Part shown: one piece after another, positions 35,368 to 45,277 of the stretch
Position numbering within the stretch: the first letter of the stretch is position 1
Layout of the letters: the number at the start of each line of letters is the position of its first letter
Assembly: GCF_002198715.1 (NCBI RefSeq)
Contig: NZ_MWLK01000034.1
Span: forward strand, 95,307 to 159,306
From: Rhodomicrobium sp. R_RK_3
Lineage (GTDB): Bacteria > Pseudomonadota > Alphaproteobacteria > Rhizobiales > Rhodomicrobiaceae
Length of the DNA: 64,000 nt
Reading direction: 5' to 3'
Translations under genes and position numbers: made by a program
The notes under the pieces: model-generated
What the model was told of the DNA's origin: nothing
Database searches by the model: none
Seen by the model: the letters and a program-made list of their open reading frames with translations, nothing else

Positions 35368-36921
35368 CTACTCCGCCGCTTTACTTTGCGCTGGGCTATA
35401 GCTCAGCACGGGCTGACGGGCGGCGCGGGTCTCGTCGAGGCGGCGGCGCGGCGCGTAATGCGGGGCGCCCTTGAAGCGCTCGGCATCGCCTTGCGTTGCC
35501 GCGCGCACCAGCGAGCGCAGCGCGCCGATGAACTGGTCGAGGCTCTGCTTGCCCTCGGACTCGGTCGGCTCGATCAGCATGGCGCCGTGCACGACTAGCG
35601 GGAAATACACCGTCATCGGGTGAAAACCCTCGTCGATCATGGCCTTGGCGAAATCGAGGGTCGAGAGGCCGGTGCCCTTCAGGAAGCTGTCGTCGAACAG
35701 CACCTCATGCATACAGACCTTGTCGCCGAACGGCTGGCTCATCACGTCGCGGAGGCCAGCGCGGATGTAGTTGGCATTCAGCACCGCATCCTCGGAGGCC
35801 TGCCGCACGCCATCAACGCCGAAGCTCAGCATGTAGGAGACGGCGCGCACGAACATGCCCATCTGGCCGTGGAAGGCGACGAGGCGTCCGAAGGGGTGTT
35901 CGCCCTGCGTCTCTGATTCGTTCTCGATCAGCGCGAAGCTGTCGCCATCCTTGCGGATCAGCGGCAGCGGCGCGAAGGGGGCAAGGCTTTCGGAGAACAC
36001 GACCGGGCCGGAGCCTGGGCCGCCGCCGCCATGCGGGGTCGAAAAGGTCTTGTGCAGGTTGATGTGCATGGCGTCGATGCCGAGGTCGCCGGGGCGGACG
36101 CGGCCGGCGATGGCGTTGAAATTGGCGCCGTCGCAATAAAGGAAGGCGCCCGCCTCATGCAGCGCGGCGGCGATTTCGGCGATCTCCGGCTCGAACAGCC
36201 CGCAGGTGTTCGGATTGGTGATCATCATCGCGGCGACGTCCGGCCCGAGCGCCTCGCGCACGGCCGCAGCGCGCACGGTGCCGTCCTTGTCGGCGGCGAC
36301 GGCGCGGACCTCGAAGCCGAGCAGCGCGGCGGTCGCCGGGTTGGTGCCGTGCGCCGAATCCGGCACCAGCACGACGCGGCGCGTCTGCGCCTCGCCCCGC
36401 GCTTCGAGCGCGGCACGGATCGCGGTCATGCCGCAAAGCTCGCCATGCGCGCCGGCCTTGGGCGAGAGCGCCACGGCAGGCATTCCGGTCAGCTTGGTCA
36501 GCCATTCTGAGAGCACGGCCATCAGCTCGATGGCACCCTGAATGGTCTTTTGCGGCTGCAGCGGATGGATATCGCCGAAGCCGGGCAGCCGCGCCATCTT
36601 TTCGTTGATGCGCGGATTGTGCTTCATCGTGCACGAACCCAGCGGGAAGATGCCCGTGTCGATCGAGTAGTTCTTCTGGCTGAGCCGCACATAGTGGCGC
36701 ATCGTTTCCGGTTCGGAGAGGCCCGGCAGGCCGATGGAATCATGCCGCTCGACATCGCCGAGGCGGCTTTCGAACGCCTCCGGCTCCTCGAAGTCGACGC
36801 CCGAAGTCTCCAGCGCGCCCGCCTCGAAAATCAGCGGCTCCTCGATCTGAAGCCCGCGATTGCCGGTATGGGTGCTGGGCTGCGCGCCCTTGGCGAAGAA
36901 TTTCGTGGTCATGTCGGTCAT
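35368..36921 (-). CDS. gcvPB: glycine dehydrogenase (decarboxylating) subunit 2, P-protein beta
   Basis: A 517-residue half of the P-protein of the glycine cleavage system, which decarboxylates glycine and passes aminomethyl to GcvH. The PLP-binding lysine is K291 in [20 protein letters not shown], and [22 protein letters not shown] and [11 protein letters not shown] are all standard. The C-terminus has [18 protein letters not shown]. It begins at 36921, overlapping the gcvPA stop by four bases. The split P-protein (PA plus PB) is the arrangement of a subset of alphaproteobacteria and of many other bacteria, whereas many relatives have one fused gcvP. Confidence 0.96.
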   Translation of the reverse strand: MTDMTTKFFAKGAQPSTHTGNRGLQIEEPLIFEAGALETSGVDFEEPEAFESRLGDVERHDSIGLPGLSEPETMRHYVRLSQKNYSIDTGIFPLGSCTMKHNPRINEKMARLPGFGDIHPLQPQKTIQGAIELMAVLSEWLTKLTGMPAVALSPKAGAHGELCGMTAIRAALEARGEAQTRRVVLVPDSAHGTNPATAALLGFEVRAVAADKDGTVRAAAVREALGPDVAAMMITNPNTCGLFEPEIAEIAAALHEAGAFLYCDGANFNAIAGRVRPGDLGIDAMHINLHKTFSTPHGGGGPGSGPVVFSESLAPFAPLPLIRKDGDSFALIENESETQGEHPFGRLVAFHGQMGMFVRAVSYMLSFGVDGVRQASEDAVLNANYIRAGLRDVMSQPFGDKVCMHEVLFDDSFLKGTGLSTLDFAKAMIDEGFHPMTVYFPLVVHGAMLIEPTESEGKQSLDQFIGALRSLVRAATQGDAERFKGAPHYAPRRRLDETRAARQPVLSYSPAQSKAAE

Positions 36922-38258
36922 GCGAGCACCTTGGCGAGAGCGGCGGCGTAGGCGTCACGGTCGCCGGATGTGTTGGTTTCGGTCGCGGCGACGATAATGA
37001 GGTCGTCCAGCCGCTCCTCGCCGGGGAAGAGCCGCGAGGCGGGAACGCCGCCAATGACGCCTTCATCGACAAGCGCATCGATCACGGCGGCGCCGGGCTT
37101 CGGCGTGCGGATGGTGAACTCGTTGAAGAAATGCCGCGTCACGATTTCGACGCCCGGCACAGCGGCGAGCTTATCAGCCAACGCGACGGCATTGGCGTGA
37201 TTGAGCCGGGCCAGCTTGCGGAGGCCCGCTTCGCCGAGCAGCGTCATATGGGCGGTGAAGGCCAGCGAGCACAGCCCCGAATTGGTGCAGATATTGCTGG
37301 TCGCTTTGTCGCGGCGGATGTGCTGCTCCCGCGTCGAGAGCGTCAGTACGAAGCCGCGCTTGCCGTCCTCGTCGACGGTCTGGCCGCAGAGGCGGCCGGG
37401 CATCTGGCGCAGGAATTTTTGGCGCGTGGCGAACAGGCCGAGATAGGGGCCGCCGAAATTCAGGCCGTTGCCGATCGACTGGCCTTCCGCCGCGACGATG
37501 TCCGCGCCCATCGAGCCGGGCGAGCGCAGCGCGCCGAAGGAGATCGCCTCGGTGACGACGACGATCAGCAGCGCCCCGGCCTTGTGGACCAACTCGGCCA
37601 GCGCCGACAGGTCACGCGCGCCGCCGAAGACGCCCGGATATTGCACCACGACGCAGGAGGTCTCCGCGTCCACCGACTCCACGAACTCCGTGTTCGGCGC
37701 GGAGGGCAGCGCCATCGTCTCATAATGCGCGTAGCGGCTGATGGTCTCGATCACCGCGCGGTAATGCGGGTGCAGGTTACCGAACAGCACCGCCTTGTTG
37801 CGCTTGGTGAGCCGGTGCGCCATCAGCACGGCCTCGGCCGCCGCCGTCGAGCCGTCCCACATGGACGCGTTGGCGACCTCCATGCCGGTCAGCGCCGCGA
37901 CCTGGGTCTGGAACTCGAACAGATATTGCAGCGTGCCTTGCGCGATTTCCGGCTGGTACGGCGTGTAGGCCGTCATGAATTCGGAGCGCTGGATGATGTG
38001 ATCGACCGTCGCCGGAACATGATGCTTATAAGCGCCGCAGCCCGCAAAGAACGGCACCGAGCCCGCCGGCACATTGCGCGCCGCGATGCGGCCCAGCGCC
38101 CGCTCGACCGCCATCTCGCTCTGATGATGCGGCAGGCCCTCGATCTCGCCCGTGCGGAAGGCGGCCGGCACATCCTGATAGAGCGCATCGACGCTCGGCA
38201 CGCCGATGGCGGCGAGCATTTGGCGGCGCTCCTCGGCGGTGTGGGGAAGAAAACGCAT
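36918..38258 (-). CDS. gcvPA: glycine dehydrogenase (decarboxylating) subunit 1, P-protein alpha
   Basis: A 446-residue partner of GcvPB. The opening [31 protein letters not shown] is the family start; [46 protein letters not shown] follows, and the C-terminus has FNEFTIRTP. It lacks the PLP lysine, as the alpha half should. Start at 38258 shares its base with the gcvH stop, so the gene is tightly coupled. With PB it forms an alpha2-beta2 enzyme. Confidence 0.96.
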   Translation of the reverse strand: MRFLPHTAEERRQMLAAIGVPSVDALYQDVPAAFRTGEIEGLPHHQSEMAVERALGRIAARNVPAGSVPFFAGCGAYKHHVPATVDHIIQRSEFMTAYTPYQPEIAQGTLQYLFEFQTQVAALTGMEVANASMWDGSTAAAEAVLMAHRLTKRNKAVLFGNLHPHYRAVIETISRYAHYETMALPSAPNTEFVESVDAETSCVVVQYPGVFGGARDLSALAELVHKAGALLIVVVTEAISFGALRSPGSMGADIVAAEGQSIGNGLNFGGPYLGLFATRQKFLRQMPGRLCGQTVDEDGKRGFVLTLSTREQHIRRDKATSNICTNSGLCSLAFTAHMTLLGEAGLRKLARLNHANAVALADKLAAVPGVEIVTRHFFNEFTIRTPKPGAAVIDALVDEGVIGGVPASRLFPGEERLDDLIIVAATETNTSGDRDAYAAALAKVLA

Positions 38259-38635
38259 TATTCGACAGTCTCCAGATAGTCCTTATAGGCCTGTTCCGGC
38301 ATGAGCTGGTCCAGCTCGCGCGGATTGGCGATGCGGATTTTTAGGAACCAGGCATTGCCTTCCGGGTCCTGGTTGACCAGTTCGGGATTGGCGACGATGG
38401 CCTCGTTGACCTCGACGACCTCGCCCGAGACCGGCGCGTAAACCTCGCTCGCCGCCTTCACGGATTCGACGACCGCCGCTTCCTGGCCCTTCGAGAGCAC
38501 CTTGCCGACCGCCGGCAGCTCGACGAATACGATGTCGCCGAGCTTGTCCTGCGCATATTGCGAGATGCCGATGGTGCCGATGCCGTTCTCGACGCGGATA
38601 TATTCGTGATCGCTCGTATATCTGGGCTCAGCCAT
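38258..38635 (-). CDS. gcvH: glycine cleavage H protein
   Basis: A 125-residue lipoyl carrier protein that shuttles the aminomethyl group between P, T and L proteins. The lipoylated lysine is K60 in [18 protein letters not shown], preceded by [20 protein letters not shown]. Length is standard. Its ATG at 38635 lies within the last codons of gcvT (gcvT ends 38628), and its stop touches the gcvPA start. The gene order T-H-PA-PB gives a single coupled operon. Confidence 0.97.
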   Translation of the reverse strand: MAEPRYTSDHEYIRVENGIGTIGISQYAQDKLGDIVFVELPAVGKVLSKGQEAAVVESVKAASEVYAPVSGEVVEVNEAIVANPELVNQDPEGNAWFLKIRIANPRELDQLMPEQAYKDYLETVE

Positions 38636-39806
38636 TGGATTTTCCTGACTTGGTAGGCCGGTGGTAGCGGTGCGGGACAAAAGGCATTTTGACGACGGAC
38701 GCCGGATGCGGCGTGCCGCGGATGACGATGTTGAGGCGCGTGCCTGGTGCGGCCCTCGCGGCGGCGACATAGCCCATGGCGACCGGGCCGCCGACACTCG
38801 GCGCGAAAGAGCCGCTGGTGACGCGGCCGACGGGCTCGCCGGTCTCGGTGACGATCTCGCAGCCTTCGCGAGCGGGCGCACGGCCCTCGAGCCTGAGGCC
38901 GACCCGCTTGCGGGACGGACCGCCGTTCAACTCGGCCTGGACGCGCCCGGCGCCGGGGAAACCGCCCTCGTCGCGGCGGCGCTTGCCGATGGACCAGACC
39001 AGATCCGCCTCGACGGGCGAGGTGCTTTCGTCGATGTCGTGGCCGTAGAGGCAAAGCCCGGCTTCGAGCCGCAGCGTGTCGCGGGCGCCGAGACCGATCG
39101 GCTTGACCAGGGGATTGCCGAGCAATGCGCGCGCCAATGCCTCAGCCTGCGCCGCCGGGACGGAGATTTCGTAGCCGTCCTCACCGGTATAGCCGGAGCG
39201 GGAGATGTGCAGCGGAAAGCCCTCGAAACTTGAGCCGATATAGCACATGAACGGCATGTCGCGCGCGTCCGGCACCAGTGCCGCCATCACGTCGACCGCC
39301 TGCGGACCCTGCAGCGCGATCAGCGCAAGGTCGTCCCTGACCTGAAGCGTGACGCCGTCGGGGAGGCGGTCCGCGATATGGATGTAGTCGGCGTCTTTGC
39401 AGCCCGCATTGACGACGACGTACGCGGTGCCTTCCAGGCCGTCATAGCCGAGGCGCGTAATCATCAGATCGTCGAGAATGCCGCCATCTTCGGCCATGAG
39501 CTGCGAATAGCGCTGCTGCCCGGGCTTGAGACCCAGCACATCGGCGGGGACCAGCGCCTCGATGGCGCGGGCGGTCGCGTCCCAGCTTTCGCTGCTGATA
39601 TGGCACTGCCCCATATGCGAGACGTCGAACAGCCCGGCGGCCTCGCGCGTATGCAGATGCTCCTTGATCAGCCCCGGCGGGTAGCTGACCGGCATGTCAT
39701 AGCCGCCGAACGGCACCATCTTCGCGCCGAGCTCGAGATGCAGGGCGTGAAGCGGCGTCCGCTTCAATGCTGATTTTGTGTCTTTTTCCGGCGCCGCAAT
39801 GGTCAT
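38628..39806 (-). CDS. gcvT: glycine cleavage T protein, aminomethyltransferase
   Basis: A 392-residue tetrahydrofolate-dependent enzyme that releases ammonia and makes methylene-THF. Start at ATG 39806 ([20 protein letters not shown]); an upstream start six codons earlier is less likely. Motifs: [46 protein letters not shown] and [20 protein letters not shown]. It is the first gene after the glycine riboswitch, so its production should rise with glycine. The L protein (lpd) is elsewhere. Confidence 0.96.
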   Translation of the reverse strand: MTIAAPEKDTKSALKRTPLHALHLELGAKMVPFGGYDMPVSYPPGLIKEHLHTREAAGLFDVSHMGQCHISSESWDATARAIEALVPADVLGLKPGQQRYSQLMAEDGGILDDLMITRLGYDGLEGTAYVVVNAGCKDADYIHIADRLPDGVTLQVRDDLALIALQGPQAVDVMAALVPDARDMPFMCYIGSSFEGFPLHISRSGYTGEDGYEISVPAAQAEALARALLGNPLVKPIGLGARDTLRLEAGLCLYGHDIDESTSPVEADLVWSIGKRRRDEGGFPGAGRVQAELNGGPSRKRVGLRLEGRAPAREGCEIVTETGEPVGRVTSGSFAPSVGGPVAMGYVAAARAAPGTRLNIVIRGTPHPASVVKMPFVPHRYHRPTKSGKSNG

Positions 39807-39857
39807 CAGAATCCCGCGAAACAAGTGGCGATACGCCCGGCCAAACCGGACGCCAAG

Positions 39858-40055
39858 CCCCCTCTGTCACGTGACCTGAGAGAATTCACCGGATCGCAGC
39901 GTGGAACGCCGGACGCGGCATTACCCCATCGGTGAGCCCGAACGCTTGCGCGCGTAGACTACTTTCCAGAGTGCCGTCTGCTTGCGGTCCTTTTGCCTGA
40001 GAGGTTCCGGGGCGGTTGCTCCTTCGGCGCCGGACTGAACCGGTCTCTTCCGCAT
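39858..40055 (-). promoter_or_regulatory. tandem glycine riboswitch
   Basis: Read on the minus strand, the first aptamer has GGAAGAGACCGG, CGCCGAAGGAGCAA, and CTCTCAGGCAAAAGGACC; the second has CTCTGGAAAGTAG, ACCGATGGGGTAA and CTCTCAGGTCACGTGACAGA. These GCCGAAGG/ACCGATGGGG cores and CTCAGG bulges are the known glycine-aptamer core sequences, joined by a short linker. Located between the promoter at 40077 and gcvT (stop of leader at 39806), it controls the gcv operon by glycine, normally turning it on. The 435-base gap 39807-40241 is largely this leader plus promoter. Confidence 0.9.
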
Positions 40056-40076
40056 GCATCGCGCGGCGTATGGCTA

Positions 40077-40105
40077 TAGATAGCGAAATAAAACGACGTG
40101 TGCAA
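40077..40105 (-). promoter_or_regulatory. sigma-70-type promoter of the gcv operon
   Basis: Minus strand: TTGCAC (-35), a 17-base spacer, TATCTA (-10). Transcription would start near 40070, about 15 bases before the riboswitch. Confidence 0.7.
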
Positions 40106-40241
40106 TGCAGCGAAACCGATTCCCCCAATAATGGCAATGGCCTCGCCGCCGCGGCATGGAAGCGGCCACGGCGGCGGCACGGGCGGCCGGTCTTGGAGGG
40201 AGGAAGGAGAGATTTGGCCCGGCGGCCTCGTGCAAACGGCC

Positions 40242-40727
40242 TCAGGCGTCCTTCTTCGACGGCGCGCCCATGGACCAGATCACGCCGAACGGATCGCGAA
40301 CCTGGCCGTAGCGGTCGCCCCAGAACATGTCCTGCAGCGGCAGGGTGATTTCCGCGCCGGCATCGACCGCGCGCTTCCAGGCGGCCTCGACGTCATCGAC
40401 CTTCATATGGATGTTGAAGGCTTGCGGCGCGACCTTGGGAAAGCCGTGCTCCGGGTAGAAATCGCACAGCATCACCGAGCTGCCATTGATGTAGAGATGG
40501 ATATGCATGGTCCGGCCCTTCTCGTCGACCGGATGGCGGCCGACTTCCCTGGCGCCGAAGGCTTTGGCGTAGAATTCGGCGGCCTTGACCGCGCCGTCGA
40601 CGTTCAAATAGGGCACCGCGCCGCCCTTGACTTCGATCTGGCCGACTGGAACCGGCTCACTTTTCTTGGACGGTGCTGCGGGCTTGCGAGAAGTTGCTGG
40701 TTTGCGCGCTGTTGCTGTCTTTGCCAT
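40242..40727 (-). CDS. VOC-family (glyoxalase/PhnB-like) protein
   Basis: A 161-residue protein with a Lys/Ala/Pro-rich N-terminus (TARKPATSRKPAAPSKKSEP, about 5-24), then one VOC domain of the PhnB type: AVPYLNVDGAVKAAEFYAKAFGAREVGRHPVDEKGRTMHIHLYINGSSVMLCDFYPEHG ... DDVEAAWKRAVDAGAEITLPLQDMFWGDRYGQVRDPFGVIWSMG. The metal-binding His/Glu positions are not certain by eye. PhnB-like proteins of this kind are of unknown activity. Transcribed away from gcv and unlinked to the next gene by function. Confidence 0.85.
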   Translation of the reverse strand: MAKTATARKPATSRKPAAPSKKSEPVPVGQIEVKGGAVPYLNVDGAVKAAEFYAKAFGAREVGRHPVDEKGRTMHIHLYINGSSVMLCDFYPEHGFPKVAPQAFNIHMKVDDVEAAWKRAVDAGAEITLPLQDMFWGDRYGQVRDPFGVIWSMGAPSKKDA

Positions 40728-40847
40728 TCGTAGCTCTCCTTGTTCTCGATCAGCCCCCCGATCCTGAAGTTCAGCAGGAGCTTAAGGCTATTCCAAGGAC
40801 GTTCAGCCTGCCGCCGGTGCGACAGGCCCGCCGGAATTTTTTCGAGC

Positions 40848-41648
40848 TTATTCCGCCGCCACCTTGCGCGAGGCCGCATAGCGCAGCAGCGCATCATCCT
40901 CGACCGCCGAGATGGGCGTGAAATCGCGATGCGCGATCCACTCCTCGCGGTTGAACTTGGTGATGTGGTTCGACACCGCGCATAGCGTCAGATAGACGAT
41001 CTTGCGCGGATAGGGCGTGATGTTGGGCGGCGAGGCGTGAACCAGATTGCCGTGGAACATCAAGACCGAACCCGGCTTGCCCGTCGGCGCGACGATGCCG
41101 CCCTCCTCGGCGAGCTGGGTGATGGTCTCGCGGTCGAGCGTCCACAGCGGATAGGACGTCGTCTTCAGATCGTGGCCGGCGGCGAGCACGCCCTTCTTGT
41201 GGCTCTTGGGGATGAACATCAGCGGGCCGTTGATCGGCATCACCTCGTCCAGGAACACGGCGATGTTCATCGCGCGCGGCTCGGGCATGCCGTCGTCGCG
41301 CGCCCAGGTGCCGTAATCCTGGTGCCATTGCCAGACCTCGCCGTCGAAGGGCGCCTTGGCGTTGATCTTGAACTGGTGCACATAGACCGGCTCGCCGAAA
41401 AACTGCATGAGCGGCTCGACGAGGCGCGGATGCGCGCCGAGCAGCCGGAAGGCCTCATTATAGGTGTGGGCGGCGAAGGCGGTGCGGGGCGCGCCGGAGC
41501 TTTCGCGCCAGACCTCCTTGCGGTCGCTGCGGTAGATCGCCTCCGCCTCGCTGCGCAAAACCGCGACCTCGGCGTCGGAAAAGCAGTTGGGCATGAAGAG
41601 ATAGCCCTGCTCGTCGAATTCGCGCAATTGGTCCTGGGTAAGCTTCAT
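40848..41648 (-). CDS. EctD-like Fe(II)/2-oxoglutarate dioxygenase (phytanoyl-CoA dioxygenase family)
   Basis: A 266-residue non-heme iron dioxygenase. The metal triad is H109, D111 (WQWHQDYGTWARDDGMPEPR) and H204 (NLVHASPPN); R215 (PRKIV) would bind 2-oxoglutarate. The DDGMP and NGPLMFIPKSHK stretches are the signature of ectoine hydroxylase EctD and its relatives. No ectABC or other osmolyte genes are nearby, and the sequence is shorter than EctD (about 300), so the substrate may be a proline-like or other small molecule. Convergent neighbours: VOC gene downstream, antiporter divergent upstream. Confidence 0.88.
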   Translation of the reverse strand: MKLTQDQLREFDEQGYLFMPNCFSDAEVAVLRSEAEAIYRSDRKEVWRESSGAPRTAFAAHTYNEAFRLLGAHPRLVEPLMQFFGEPVYVHQFKINAKAPFDGEVWQWHQDYGTWARDDGMPEPRAMNIAVFLDEVMPINGPLMFIPKSHKKGVLAAGHDLKTTSYPLWTLDRETITQLAEEGGIVAPTGKPGSVLMFHGNLVHASPPNITPYPRKIVYLTLCAVSNHITKFNREEWIAHRDFTPISAVEDDALLRYAASRKVAAE

Positions 41649-41818
41649 TGGTCGACCTCCCTGATCGGCCGCCTCGTCCGGGCGGTTGATTGCTTTTCAT
41701 AAAGTCTAACGCCAATTGTGGCCTTTTCGCAGGGATTTCCGTTATAGGAGGCAGGCTCCACTGAGACGAAGCGAGGCTGCCCACCCGCCGAGGCACGCCG
41801 CGACGCAAGGGACGATCC

Positions 41819-43429
41819 ATGGCCGAAATGATGCATACGCTTTTGATGCTCGCCGCCGTGCTGGCCATGGGGGCGGTGGTGGCGCGGAAGCTCGATGTCG
41901 CGCCTTCGATCGTGCTGCTGATCGCGGGGCTGACGCTGGCGCTCATCCCCGGCTTTCCGACCGTCGAGCTGGCGCCGGAGCTCGTGCTGCTCGGCATATT
42001 GCCGCCGCTGATCTACTCCGCCGGGGTCGCCATGAGCTGGCGCGAATTCCGCTTCAACCTGCGCCCGATCATTCTGCTGGCCTTCGGCGGCGTCATCTTC
42101 ACCACCTGCGCGGTGGCGCTGGCGGCGCATTGGCTGCTCGGCATGCCGCTGGGCGTTGCCTTCGTGCTCGGCGCCATCGTCGCCCCGCCCGATACCGTCG
42201 CGCCGATCGCCATCGCCCGCCGGCTCGGACTGCCGCGCCGCCTCCTCGTGGTGCTTGAAGGCGAGGGCCTCGCCGACGACGCGACCGCGCTCATCCTCTA
42301 CCGCTTCGCGGTGGCGGCGGTGGCGACGGGCGTGTTCGAGTTCGGCGAGGCGGTCGGCGGCTTCGCGCTGATCGTGCTCGGAGAAATTGCCTGGGGCCTG
42401 GTCATCGGCTGGCTCAGCCTGCGCCTGCGCCGCTGGGCGCACGATCCGCGCGTCGAAATCACCCTGTCGCTGATGACGCCCTATCTCGCCTTCTGGTTCC
42501 CAGAACATGTCGGCGGCTCCGGCGTGCTGGCGACGGTCACCGCCGGACTGTTCGTGAGCTGGAACGGCCCGCTGCTGATCCCTTCGGCGACCCGGCTGCA
42601 AGGCATCTTCTTCTGGGACTTGGCGATCTATCTGCTCGAGGGCTCGGTGTTTCTCGTCACCGGCCTGCAGGCGCGCACAATACTCGACCGCATCGGCGAG
42701 GAAGGTGTGCGCGACGTCATCGCCAGCACCTTCGTCGTGCTCCTGGTGCTGATCGTGACGCGGTTCATCTGGGTCTATCCGGCGATCTATCTGCCGCGCT
42801 GGCTGAGCCCGGCGCTCGCCGTGCGCGACCCGGCGCCGCCGTGGCAGCAGCCCTTCCTCATCGCTTTTGTCGGCGTGCGCGGCGTGGTCTCGCTGGCGGC
42901 GGCGCTTGCCATCCCGCTGACGACGTCGACCGGCGCGCCCTTCCCCTATCGCGACGAAATGCTCTCGATCACCTTCGGCATTATCATCCTGACGCTGGTC
43001 GGCCAGGGCCTGGTGCTGCCGGCCATCGTGCGCTGGCTGGGGCTGGGGACGATCCAATCCGCCGAGGCGCTGCGCGAAGAGGCCGACGAGATCCGCGCCC
43101 GGCGCAACGCGCTGAACATGGTCAAGCGCCGGCTCGACGAGCTGGAGGCCAAGGGCGATCTGCCGCCGGAGGTGCTGACCGCGCTGCACCGGCGCCAGGA
43201 GCACCGCGTCAGCCGCCTGCCGCAGCCGGCGTCCGAGGGCGGCGAGCCGCTGCACCGGATTTCTGAATTGAAATATCAGCTCATCACGCTGGAGCGGAAC
43301 TACATCCACAACCTGCTGCGCGACGGCAAGATCACCGACGAGTCGCGGCGCCGGATCGAGCGCGAGCTGGATCTGGAGGAGGCGAGCATCGCCTGCCGGG
43401 TCGACGGCAGCGCGGAGCTGCCGATTTAA
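41819..43429 (+). CDS. Na+/H+ antiporter, CPA1-like (NhaP type), with DD motif
   Basis: A 536-residue cation/proton antiporter: twelve or so helices (about 5-410) and a cytoplasmic, charged C-terminal tail (about 420-536). CPA1 motifs are visible: GLTLALIPGFPTVELAPELVLLGILPPLIYSAGVAMSW and GAIVAPPDTVAPIAIARRLGLPRRLLVVLEGEGLADDATALILYRFA. The ion-binding pair is D153-D154 (ADDATA), whereas typical CPA1 proteins have ND. DD is the electrogenic (CPA2) arrangement, so this member may behave differently. It is divergent from the EctD-like gene. A second, more typical antiporter lies at 50091. Confidence 0.9.
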   Translation: MAEMMHTLLMLAAVLAMGAVVARKLDVAPSIVLLIAGLTLALIPGFPTVELAPELVLLGILPPLIYSAGVAMSWREFRFNLRPIILLAFGGVIFTTCAVALAAHWLLGMPLGVAFVLGAIVAPPDTVAPIAIARRLGLPRRLLVVLEGEGLADDATALILYRFAVAAVATGVFEFGEAVGGFALIVLGEIAWGLVIGWLSLRLRRWAHDPRVEITLSLMTPYLAFWFPEHVGGSGVLATVTAGLFVSWNGPLLIPSATRLQGIFFWDLAIYLLEGSVFLVTGLQARTILDRIGEEGVRDVIASTFVVLLVLIVTRFIWVYPAIYLPRWLSPALAVRDPAPPWQQPFLIAFVGVRGVVSLAAALAIPLTTSTGAPFPYRDEMLSITFGIIILTLVGQGLVLPAIVRWLGLGTIQSAEALREEADEIRARRNALNMVKRRLDELEAKGDLPPEVLTALHRRQEHRVSRLPQPASEGGEPLHRISELKYQLITLERNYIHNLLRDGKITDESRRRIERELDLEEASIACRVDGSAELPI

Positions 43430-43480
43430 AGACGTGACGTCGAGAGGCGGCGCCGACCCCAATCCATCCACGCCCTCATA

Positions 43481-43586
43481 CGAAATCCCCGCGAAGGCGG
43501 GGATCCAGTAAAGGGCGGCATCAGCCGTTGGGCGTTCGCCTAGCCGCGACTACTCGGCGTACTGGATCCCCGCCTTCGCGGGGATT
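43481..43586. repeat. dispersed palindromic repeat, family A copy 2
   Basis: Left arm 43481-43510 and right arm 43560-43586 match over 27 bases with CCCCGCGAAGGCGGGG centres. Interior shares AAGGGC...GCCGTTGGGC and CGGCGTACTGGA with the copy at 11354. It lies between the antiporter and the convergent amidohydrolase. Confidence 0.9.
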
Positions 43587-43611
43587 AGGAAACGGGAGAT
43601 TCGGCAGCCCG

Positions 43612-45051
43612 TTAACAGCAGCCCTGCGCGCGGAACCAGTGCGTCACGGCGGCCTCGAAGGGGGACCACGCCTCTTGCAGCGCGGCGTAGCGCGGGACGT
43701 TGCGCCGGTACAATTCCCGCAGCTCGGTCTCCAGGGCGGGCAGGTCGATGCCGGTCGGCTGGCCGTCGCGGGCGACGGTGCGGCCCGCGATCACCACCTC
43801 CCGCACGCAGCCGCTATTGCCGCGTGCGAACAGCAGGTCGATGGGGTCGATGGGCATGATGGCGTCGCGGTCGAGGCGGTCGAGGTCGATGATGGTGAAA
43901 TCGGCCGGCTCGCCGATGGCGAGGACACCCGTTCCCGGCGCGCCGGTCGCCTTGCGGCCGTTCCTCACCGCCAGCGACAGGAAATCGGCGCGGCTCCAGG
44001 TGCGCTCGAAGCCTAGGCCGTTATGCATCATCTGTACGAGGCGCAATTCGCGGATGGCGTCGTCGTCCTCGTCCAGCGCGATGCCGTCGACGCCGACCGC
44101 GATGCCGCAGCCGCGCCGATGCGCGTCGGCGATGGGCCCGAGACCGGAATGCAGATGCAGGTTGGAGCTGAAATTGGTGACGATGGTCGCGCCGCTTTCG
44201 GCGATCATATCGAGTTCTTCCTGGCGGGCATGGACGCAGTGGGCGAGCGTCAGCCGCTCCGAGAGCAGGCCGATATCGCGCAGATAGCGCACCATGCCGC
44301 CGGGAAAGGCCCGGTCGGCCCATTGCCGCTGATAGATCGTCTCCAGGAGATGCATGTGGATGCGCCGCCCGGTCGCCGCCGAGCGCTCGGCGATGGCCTC
44401 CAGCAGCGCGGGCGAGCACCATTGCACGCCGGCCGGACCGTACTGCACGTCGATCATCGGCCCGGCGATGGCCGCGTGGATGCCGTCGACCAGATCGAGA
44501 TAGGCGGCGGGCGTCATCGGCGGCCGCAGAAAGATGTCCTCGATCGTGCGCCGCGCCTCGGGCGGCAGCGCGTCGAGCACCGGGCGGCTGTCGCCGTAGA
44601 CCAGCGGGTTCTGGTCGCGCACCGCCAGCGCGAAGGCGATGCGGATGCCGACGTCGCCGGCCGCGCGCGCGACGGCCCTGGCCTCGTCGATGACCGGCAT
44701 GGTGCCGCTGAGCCGGGTGTAATGCACCATCATCGCGCCGCAGCCGGAGCGGGCGCAGCGCGCGAGCGCAGCGGCGGCCTGCATGTAGGGATCGGCTGGC
44801 GTGCCGAAAACCGAGCGCGCGATCCAGATCTCCAGCGGCATGTTGGAGGCGCCGAAGGAGGTGGCGCTCGGGCGGGCGTGGTCGTGGGCGTTGGCGAGCG
44901 CCGGGACGATCAGCGTGCCGCCGCCCGATGGCGCCGGCGTGCCGTCGGTGATCGCGGTGATGATCCCGTCATGATGCCGGATGGTCGCGTTGGTGAGAAG
45001 CCCCCGCTCGCCGCCGCAGAAGACTGACGTCGCATGTACGGATTCGGTCAT
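43612..45051 (-). CDS. amidohydrolase (aminohydrolase/deaminase superfamily)
   Basis: A 479-residue metal-dependent hydrolase of the type-III amidohydrolase group (guanine deaminase, chlorohydrolase, AtzA and TrzN relatives). Metal sites: H56 and H58 (NAHDHARP), then a His in RRIHMHLLET, TLAHCVHARQEEL, and D in AVGVDGIALDEDDD. The C-terminal barrel edge (GEPADFTIIDLDRLDRDAIMPIDPIDLLFARGNSGCVREVVIAGRTVARDGQPTG) is standard. Substrate likely a heterocyclic amine, such as a pyrimidine, purine or triazine, but cannot be told. It is the most downstream gene of the block ATPase - permease - binding protein - amidohydrolase on the minus strand. Confidence 0.88.
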   Translation of the reverse strand: MTESVHATSVFCGGERGLLTNATIRHHDGIITAITDGTPAPSGGGTLIVPALANAHDHARPSATSFGASNMPLEIWIARSVFGTPADPYMQAAAALARCARSGCGAMMVHYTRLSGTMPVIDEARAVARAAGDVGIRIAFALAVRDQNPLVYGDSRPVLDALPPEARRTIEDIFLRPPMTPAAYLDLVDGIHAAIAGPMIDVQYGPAGVQWCSPALLEAIAERSAATGRRIHMHLLETIYQRQWADRAFPGGMVRYLRDIGLLSERLTLAHCVHARQEELDMIAESGATIVTNFSSNLHLHSGLGPIADAHRRGCGIAVGVDGIALDEDDDAIRELRLVQMMHNGLGFERTWSRADFLSLAVRNGRKATGAPGTGVLAIGEPADFTIIDLDRLDRDAIMPIDPIDLLFARGNSGCVREVVIAGRTVARDGQPTGIDLPALETELRELYRRNVPRYAALQEAWSPFEAAVTHWFRAQGCC

Positions 45052-45140
45052 TTGCGTTCTCCTATGGCGAAGTCATCCTCGTGGCACAGCCCGATTTCCT
45101 CTCCCTTGGGAGCCCTCGGCCAAATCCGGCAAGCGCTCAT

Positions 45141-45250
45141 CCGTCGCCCCGGCCGTCAGAGCCGGGGCCCACTCGCTTCTCCGCGAGCACGGTGCCGGCT
45201 GATCCGCGAGTGGATCCCGGTTCGGCCTGACGGCCGCCCGGGACGACGAG
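45141..45250. repeat. dispersed palindromic repeat, family B copy 4
   Basis: Left CCCCGGCCGTCAGAGCCGGG and right CGGCCTGACGGCCGCCCGGG...ACGACGAG, same orientation as the copy at 6509. A fragment of family C (CCTCTCCCTTGGGAG) lies just before, about 45098. Confidence 0.85.
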
Positions 45251-45277
45251 AGAAAAGTCGCCTGGGTCCGCGACCTG

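Noticed and set aside
41645..43471. A 608-codon minus-strand frame opposite the DD-type antiporter
   Set aside because: Composition of a shadow frame (Arg, Gln, His and Asp repeats); the plus strand encodes a clear antiporter.
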